From Lolium rigidum (taxonomy: Eukaryota; Streptophyta; Magnoliopsida; Poales; Poaceae), in assembly GCF_022539505.1 (NCBI RefSeq), contig NC_061514.1:336147090-336211089 (forward strand): DNA of 64,000 bases, read 5' to 3'. The notes beneath the pieces are model-generated. The model saw only the letters and a program-made list of their open reading frames with translations. It ran no database searches and had not been told where the DNA came from. Positions within the stretch are counted from its first letter, which is position 1; each line of letters begins with the position of its first letter. This document shows positions 58,141 to 64,000 of the stretch, piece after piece. The position numbers were made by a program, and so were the translations under genes.

Positions 58141-61100
58141 AAAAATTGATGATTTTTATTATTTTCTATGTGCTACGAGGCGAATCATGTATTTACAAAA
58201 ACTAATTATTTGCACTTCCCAATGTTTGACTTGTGTACTTCAGGAAAATTATATTTTACTATTTTATGTGTACTTTGAAATTCCAGGAAGAGAACATTTG
58301 TACTTTCTAAACCTGTTTAGTGTACTTCCTGGTGTTGCTGTCTGCACTTCCCAGCAGACCTTTTCTTATTTTTTCTTAACTGAATTGTACTTCTCAAGTT
58401 CATAGTTTTTCCAAATGTTGATGGTGCATCGACGATGGGCTCGGTCGGCGCTGGGATAGTCGACGTGACGCCACGTATAATTATTTTGGATGATTTCTTA
58501 TTTTTCAATACTTCTCGGTAGGTTACATACATCTAACGTTTTTTATGTGTAATTCCATGAATCGTAGTATTGTACTTTTGTTGTTAGTTTTAGTGTTTTT
58601 CACTTCTAAATTTTCTTGGGGTGCACATCTATGGTAGGATATTTTATTATTCAAAAAAATGTGTACTTCAGATGTTCCTTGTTTGTACTTATTATCTCTT
58701 CTTCATTTTACCTCCCTATCATTTATATTTTTAATTCCGAAGCGGGTATATATGTCGAGCTAAAATGTATGTACTTCCTTGCTTGTTTTAAATTCATGAA
58801 TGCATTTATTAAAAAAAATATTGCAAGTATTTTCATGTGTAATTTAATTTCGTAATTTATATTTTTGGCTTTTTTTTGGTGTGCACATCATTGGCAGGAT
58901 GTTTTTTCGAATATCAAATATGTTCTTTTCCGATGTCGAACATGTGTTCTTCAAGACACAATACGTGCACTTCCGGTAACTATCCAACTGAACTTTCTTT
59001 TATACAAGCATTTTAAACAAATTTGGGTTTAAATCACACGAGGATATCACATGTTCAAAATCAAACCGAACGAACTGAATGCGCAATCTCTAGCTCATGT
59101 AAGAAAGAAAAAACAAGCAAACTCCATTGGCAGTACAACAACCATTGTGACTCAAGTAGGGCATGGTTTGATTTCCAAGCTACCAATCCCCCGATGCACA
59201 CGTTCCTCTCCCACATCGGCTAGTTCGAAGAAAAAAAATCCATTCCCAGCTACTAGTACTACTACTACTAGTAGTACAGTAGTACTACTACTTTAAGATG
59301 GATCCATTCATCTCAAACAAAGGTTGTGTTTTCCGTGATGTCCACTTTTTTAGTTATTGTATATACTGCCTGCGTATGAACTTCCAGTATGTACTGTAAT
59401 CTTTTCGTGTTTTGCCGATTCAAGCTGCGTTTTCAGTCCATGAACAGAATAACTGTACTTGTACTTCGTTATATACGGGGGTTGTACTTTTTCCAGCTAG
59501 ACAATTGCACTGCCCCTCTGTAGCCTGAAAACTATGAACAGAGAATATGACGCATGGGTAGTCGTTGTAGCTGGCCACGGCGGGGAGCCATCCGGCGTCA
59601 AGGGACGGGGTCCGGGGCGGCGCCGATGGGGACCCGTACAGGCGGATTGGTTTTTTCATGCAGTGTGCTGCTTCGAGCTCTCGTCCGCATGCTCCGTGTC
59701 CAGCTACATATTTTTTCATGCAGTGCAGTTATTCGAGTGGGCCTTTAATTATTTTTCCAAACATTTCAATTGAAATATATGTGTGTAATTCTGGAGGTTA
59801 TAGTGCACTCATCCACAAATCATTGTATCATTTTTCGCACTAAGGGTGTATGTACTTCTCCGGCCGCATTCTTGTACTTATTTTATTTTGCTGATTGTAC
59901 TTCTTCAATTTAACACCTTTTATTTTCATAGAGCAAAAGATTGGCTTTTTATGGATTGGTTTTTTTTATACATTTCACGAGTTAGATAGGACTTGTTCTT
60001 CTCGAAAAAACAAAGATTTGTATAGTTCTTTAGTTCTCAAAACAAGTGAAATTATGGGTCAGTGCCTAGAATGCTCGCTCTCTGTGGGCATATCTACAAG
60101 CAGGTTGGGTCAAAGCTGAATATCACAAAAAGAATGGCAACCAAAACCAATCGGTTCAGATTGATGTGCTAGCCGTTTGTGGGAAGGCATTCAGATATAG
60201 GAGAGAGAGCACCATGTCAGAGTGGAGCTCGCCATAGTCTTATCCTCTGGTCACTTTGCACAACACTATACCTACAGCTTCCTCACTCATTTTGCTTTTC
60301 ACTTGTTTTACCGTGGATTTGAAGAAAACAGAGTAGAGTGGAGAGGGTAGTAGACGTATACTTTCATTCATGTGCAACAGATAGTACGGGCCACAAGAGA
60401 AGAAAAAGTTGATTGGTAAAGGGATACCGGCGACACGCGCGTGTGCTGCCTGCTGTACTGCTGTTCCATGACGAGGGAACTTGGCCGGCTGGGAAGCAGC
60501 GACGCAGAAATCTAACCAGGGCGGCGGACCCATCACCTGCTGGGTAATGGCGCAGAACAGGGCAAGGGGATTAGCCGCGGCTGTGGTACTTGGCAGCCAC
60601 TCGCGAACACGGCCGGCAGTACATGTGCAAGCCGACGGCAGTCCGCCCTTGGTGCTTGGGCATTCCACTCACGGACCTGCCGGAATTCAGCCAGATCACT
60701 GCAGCTTCCCCTGAGAAGACCGCTGATGCGGGAGCATCAGGAAAACAACATTGCAAGGCACTGGCACATCCGTGGTCTCCCGGGCTCGTAGGAGTTCAGG
60801 CAACTGGGGAGGACTGGTGCGGCCAGAGCTTCTCCGATCGGCCGCCGGTGACCTGAGCGGTGGTGAGGGCCCTCACAACTAGAGGCATCTGAAGGTCGGG
60901 AGGGAGTAGTGCTGGGCTGCGTGGGACGAATTTGTGGTGCTAGGCGTCGATTGGAGGAGAAATCAGATTAGCTGAGAACCAGAAGACGCGGGGGATGGGG
61001 GCGCGCAGGAGCACAGGCTCGACGACCGGGCATCCTGGCGGCGCGGTAATGGCGCTGCGGCCGGTAGGCACTAGGGTCGGCCGGGATTTTGTGGCGGCGA

Positions 61101-61280
61101 GTGGGCACGCGTGCGCCGGTTTTCTATCCGACAATTGGGGGCCGGAGTGGGGTGGTTCGCCGGCGTGGAGATTGGGGCAGGGCAGCAGGGTCGGGAGGTA
61201 GGGGACGAGAGGATTTTATCTGCTTTGTTTTTTCGCGTGCGCGTTCTTTTTCTCCACGGAAGCGAGCCCTTGTACAGGGA
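58141..61280. other. Interior of the TA-associated element, no gene seen
   Basis: Scattered TTGTACTTC motifs continue to about 59900, then a GC-rich stretch (60430-61200) with overlapping ORFs on both strands that show no domain and look composition-driven. Confidence 0.5.
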
Positions 61281-61329
61281 CGGTAGTGCTCAGAATAATA
61301 TTCTGAGCACTGGTTTCAGAATAGTGCAA

Positions 61330-61331
<2 letters not shown>

Positions 61332-61392
<61 letters not shown>
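61332..61392. repeat. (TA)n microsatellite, about 61 bp
   Basis: Pure alternating TA that passes directly into the CACTA intron sequence TTGTCCTAACTATCTTG. The homologous intron in the left arm has only about 10 bp of TA (5433-5442). Confidence 0.95.
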
Positions 61393-61395
<3 letters not shown>

Positions 61396-61428
61396 CCTAA
61401 CTATCTTGTTGTGTACGCTATTATGCAG

Positions 61429-62247
61429 AATGAAGCTCAGGGAATGCAGAATAAGGAACATCCATGATGTTGGGTTCATTGACCCACAAATCGTTAATGG
61501 ATATGTGTTAAAAAATCACCCCGCCGACGTGGAGGAAGACCTGTGGCGGTTTCTTTCAAAGCAGGAACTCAAAAGTGATATTCTATTTTCTTACCATTTT
61601 GGGTGAGTGTTTCTGTCTTGAGCACATTCTCTTTTGTTTACTCCATGCATGGTATGTGGCTAATCGATGAGTTATGCATGACTGTGCATGTATCGTGTCC
61701 GCAGGTTCCACTGGATTCTGCTAGTAATTCAATTTCACGACTCCACAGTTCTCGTCCATGACTCTCTCGAATCTGGATGCAAAGCTTTGGGCCGACATGA
61801 GAAAAATGATGCAGAAGTAATTATTTTCATTCATTTGCGCTCTATATCGATCGGCCTATTTCGTTCATTTCCTAATATCAAGTAACTAATAACTCTCTTG
61901 TTCATTTAATTTTCTTTACCTCGTAGGGTTTGGAGACAGTTCGTAGATGAAAAGGTCGGTGAATTCAAAAAAGAGCTACAATTTAAAAGGTCGGTGATCG
62001 GGACCGGGGATATTCAGCCACCGGGGACCAATCTATGTGGATACTATGTTTGTGAGATGATCCGAAGATACACCTCTGAGCGGGTTCCGTGTGATAACAA
62101 TGTCAAGAGGATAACCTCCGGAAGATGCTTAGTCCAGAAGCTCGCTTCCAACCACTTCAAGAGAAACTAGCTGGATGGTTCGTGAGGGAAGTCATCGATT
62201 CTAAAGGAGAACACTATGTAGAGGACGTAGAACTTCTGATCCAGTAA
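61429..62247 (+). pseudogene. ULP1-like (C48) protease, last three exons
   Basis: Exons 61429-61602 (MKLRECRIRNIHDVGFIDPQ), 61705-61816 (FHWILLVIQF, VLVHDSL) and 61927-62247 (PPGTNLCGYYVCEMIRRYTS) have CAG acceptors or TAG acceptors and GT donors. The expected catalytic His (HWILL), Asp (HDSL) and Cys (LCGYY) are all present, with a possible Gln in GDIQPPG. A lost T near 62113 shifts the frame 45 residues before the end (left arm NNVKRINLRKTLSPEARFRP). Upstream exons are missing. Confidence 0.82.
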
Positions 62248-62715
62248 ATTATGTATGGAAACTTGTTCAAAATTGTATATGCTGGTCATCCGATATTGAA
62301 TATATATTGTATATTCCTCTTGAATTCTTTTTGGTTCTAATTTCAAATTTGTTTGAAATTGTACATTCATATGCATGTATGTAGTAACGTAGAATATGTG
62401 AAACTCCTTCAAATTTAAAATAAAACACAAAAGAAATAAAACAATACAAATTAAAAAGAAACCAGGTTTAGGGGGGGCTAAAACCCTAAACCTGCGGCGG
62501 CCTTTAGTCGCGGTTGGCCAGAAGAACCGTGACTAAAGGTCCTCCGCCCCGACCGTCGCCTGGCGTCCACGTGGACGGGCCTTTAGTCGCGGTTCGTAAC
62601 CAACCGCGACTAAAGCGGGGGGGGGGGCTTTAGTCCCGCATGTTTAATACCGGTTGCACAACCGGTATTAATGGCTGTTGCCAACCGGGATTAAAGGCCC
62701 TTTTTTTCACCAGTG
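62248..62715. repeat. CACTA 3' UTR, subterminal hairpins and terminal inverted repeat
   Basis: CCTTTAGTCGCGGTTGGCC / GTGACTAAAGG and CTTTAGTCGCGGTTCG / AACCGCGACTAAAG pairs (62500-62615), then TACCGGTTG hairpin copies and CACCAGTG ending at 62715. The next bases, ATC, are the possible target duplication. Confidence 0.88.
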
Positions 62716-63507
62716 ATCAATGCATCCGTGGTTCCTTTTCATCAGCTAGCAAAATATCTTGCTGCAACAACACTGATTAGTTGGTTTACTTGATTTACTA
62801 TGCTCAATGCCATTGGAATGTAAGCTTTCATATATGTTCTCTGTTGCGGGAAGAAAATTCTCGCCGTGGGGCTATGGAGTTCCTTTTTTCTATTAAAGCA
62901 ACTAAATGTTCTTACGTGGTTCTTCATTTTTGTGATCTTTGTTACCTATGGTTTTCAAATTCTTATATGGTACACATGACTGCTTAAAAGGTATATTGTA
63001 AACTTTTATATATGTTATGTGTTGCCTTGGTTAATAATTTATCTTCAGGTCATCTGTCTCTTACTCTCAAATATATTTATGTATATGCAATGTCAAGGTC
63101 GATAAACCGCTAAGTCATTCTATGTTCTATTAATATCATGGGAACTACTAAAGTAAAAAATGTCTGAAGCACAATAGCATTTTCAAAATGCATATTACAC
63201 AATCATGGATAACTCGTGATTTTTCTCTTGCCAACCTACCGATAAATCTAATTGCACATTTTCATTGTCTTCTATATCAGCTTATCCGTCGTAGGTGGGC
63301 AAGTGCCTTCCTACCTAGTTGATTAAATTTCCAAAGGGAGTGCGTGAAATCTCTTTCGTCTACATGAATGAATAATAGTAGAAAAAAGGAGTACATAAGA
63401 AAGGCATAAAACAAAACTGGATATGAGTATGTGAATTTGATATCAACAAAGTGTGAAAATAAAATTCTACATAAGCAAGAACATATCGGTATGCTACCGT
63501 AGATTAC
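62716..63507. other. Right flank, no gene seen
   Basis: AT-rich sequence. No BTB-domain exon continuing the gene at 1343 is present. Confidence 0.5.
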
Positions 63508-63861
63508 TTTGTCTTTGCAAACACAGTGCAAGAACTCAAATTCAGAAACCAAGGCAGAAGACCAGATAAAGAGTCGAGGAACCTTGCACTTTAAGTGTGA
63601 CGGTATCAAGTCGGTGTCAAGGAACTCAAAATAAATAGCCTAAAATAAAACAAAAAAGGTTATTATCAGCAACTGTAGATGACATGTTAGTAACAACATA
63701 GATAGCGAGAGGAAATGGATATAAACTAGAAAAGCATCGTACCATCAAACAGAATAGATTTTCTCCAAGAACACAAGTACTCCCTCCATTGTAAGCCTCA
63801 ATAGAAGACAAAAGTTTCATTAGTATTGCACTAGAGAAACCGAATGATGATATATCACCAG
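63508..63861 (-). CDS. Two candidate exons of an unrecognised gene
   Basis: On the minus strand, exon 63861-63743 (CTACAG acceptor, ATG^GTACGA donor) reads GDISSFGFSSAILMKLLSSI then EAYNGGSTCVLGENLFCLM. Exon 63639-63508 (TTTTAG acceptor, AAA^GTAATC donor) reads AIYFEFLDTDLIPSHLKCKV then PRLFIWSSALVSEFEFLHCV. Exon phases agree and the intron is 103 bp, typical for grasses. I do not recognise the protein; the gene would extend out of the window to the right. It is opposite in strand to the BPM-like exon, so it is not that gene. Confidence 0.4.
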
Positions 63862-64000
63862 CTGTAGCACCCTATCTTTTAATAAAGGTTAGATACCTGT
63901 GTATAGTGCTATTTCCGGGATCACTGATAGCACACACGTTACAAAATATAGTAATCATTGTAATAGTATCAAATTACTACATCGTTGATCCAAATGGTAA

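Larger units (their letters stand above)
55838..61330. mobile_element. 5.5-kb element with TIRs lying between TA microsatellites
   Basis: Left end CCAGCACTATTCTGCAACCG and right end (inverted) GGTTGCACTATTCTGAAACC form imperfect terminal inverted repeats of about 50 bp that include a palindrome (AGAATAATATTCTGAGCAC). Both ends abut TA runs. The interior has two tandem arrays (about 170-bp and 130-bp units), abundant TTGTACTTC-type motifs, and a GC-rich part (60480-61200) with no transposase recognised. TA-microsatellite targeting recalls the Micron elements of rice, but that link is only by analogy. Family unknown. Confidence 0.65.
2574..62715. mobile_element. 60-kb block bounded by inverted CACTA ends
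   Basis: The block starts CACTGGTAGAAAAAGGGGC and ends with the inverse complement of CACTGGTGAAAAAAAGGGCC. Both are CACTA (En/Spm) termini pointing outwards. Both arms carry the same subterminal hairpins and the 3' part of the same ULP1-like gene, reading leftward in the left arm and rightward in the right arm. The arms are therefore an inverted repeat of one element end, not the two different ends of one normal element. Flanking triplets are TTC (left) and ATC (right), a 2-of-3 match to a target duplication. Everything between is nested or rearranged transposon DNA. Either two CACTA elements met head to head, or this is a composite that moved as a unit; the sequence alone does not decide. 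Confidence 0.65.
61393..62715 (+). mobile_element. CACTA right arm
   Basis: Mirror of 2574-3257 plus 4860-5432. Contains the last exons of the ULP1-like gene, 3' UTR, subterminal hairpins and the ...CACCAGTG terminus. The rest of this CACTA copy is absent to the left of the TA run. Confidence 0.88.

Noticed and set aside
60240..61286. Possible captured host gene in the GC-rich part of the TA-associated element
   Set aside because: Overlapping ORFs on both strands, no conserved motif, no splice-site logic.
1..64000. CRISPR arrays, bacterial operons, phage or integrated pararetrovirus
   Set aside because: The direct repeats found are tandem satellites without spacer logic, and all polymerase genes are gypsy- or LINE-type; no caulimovirus-like movement or coat motif was seen.

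Overview
The window looks like repeat-dense intergenic DNA from a large-genome cool-season grass (Pooideae; Triticeae or Poeae such as Lolium cannot be told apart here). The basis is: CACTA ends with the TTTAGTCGCGGTT / TTTAGTCCCGGTT subterminal motif, LTRs beginning TGATACGTCTCC, Stowaway and Tourist-like MITEs, and a BPM-type (MATH-BTB) exon with grass-style introns. Two runs of exactly 100 N (2213-2312, 49305-49404) mark scaffold joins of unknown size.

Layout. 1-2573: one exon of a MATH-BTB (BPM-like) gene plus intron-like sequence. 2574-62715: a block of about 60 kb bounded by CACTA ends facing each other (CACTGGT... to ...ACCAGTG). Both ends are the SAME end of one CACTA family: each carries the 3' part of a ULP1-like (C48) protease gene reading out towards its own terminus. 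62716-64000: flanking DNA with two candidate minus-strand exons of an unrecognised gene.

Inside the block, left to right: a partial CACTA element (2574-13909) with a broken ULP1-like gene, tandem arrays, an intact 183-codon ORF and the 3' half of a tnp2 transposase. A solo LTR with perfect 5-bp target duplication sits in the ULP1-like gene. Next is a minus-strand Ty3/gypsy chromovirus (13910-19360), then MITE and satellite-like repeats and a convergent pair of small signal-peptide pseudogenes (21.5-22.5 kb). A decayed second gypsy element (22.9-26.9 kb) is broken by other insertions. A largely non-coding LTR family with TGATACGTCTCC LTRs appears in several states. A non-autonomous gypsy element (30990-38728) has gag and protease but no RT or integrase, and carries in antisense a multi-exon gene fragment with plant-mobile-domain and DUF1409-like segments. 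Then come LINE remnants, two Stowaways, a Harbinger-type transposase remnant, a Harbinger-like element with its own ORF (44066-45188), a 5'-truncated LINE with a 20-bp target duplication, and a 5.5-kb element (55838-61330) with terminal inverted repeats, lying between TA microsatellites and filled with two tandem arrays. The right CACTA arm closes the block.

Almost every transposon gene is broken by visible frameshifts or stops. The intact exceptions are the 183-codon ORF at 10827-11378 and the ORF inside the Harbinger-like element. The strongest leads are the inverted CACTA-bounded block, the TA-microsatellite-associated element (whose probable empty site survives in the opposite CACTA arm), the antisense gene cargo with its AGCCGAT-rich carrier, and the small peptide pair. 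Family names rest on motif recognition by eye; no searches were run.
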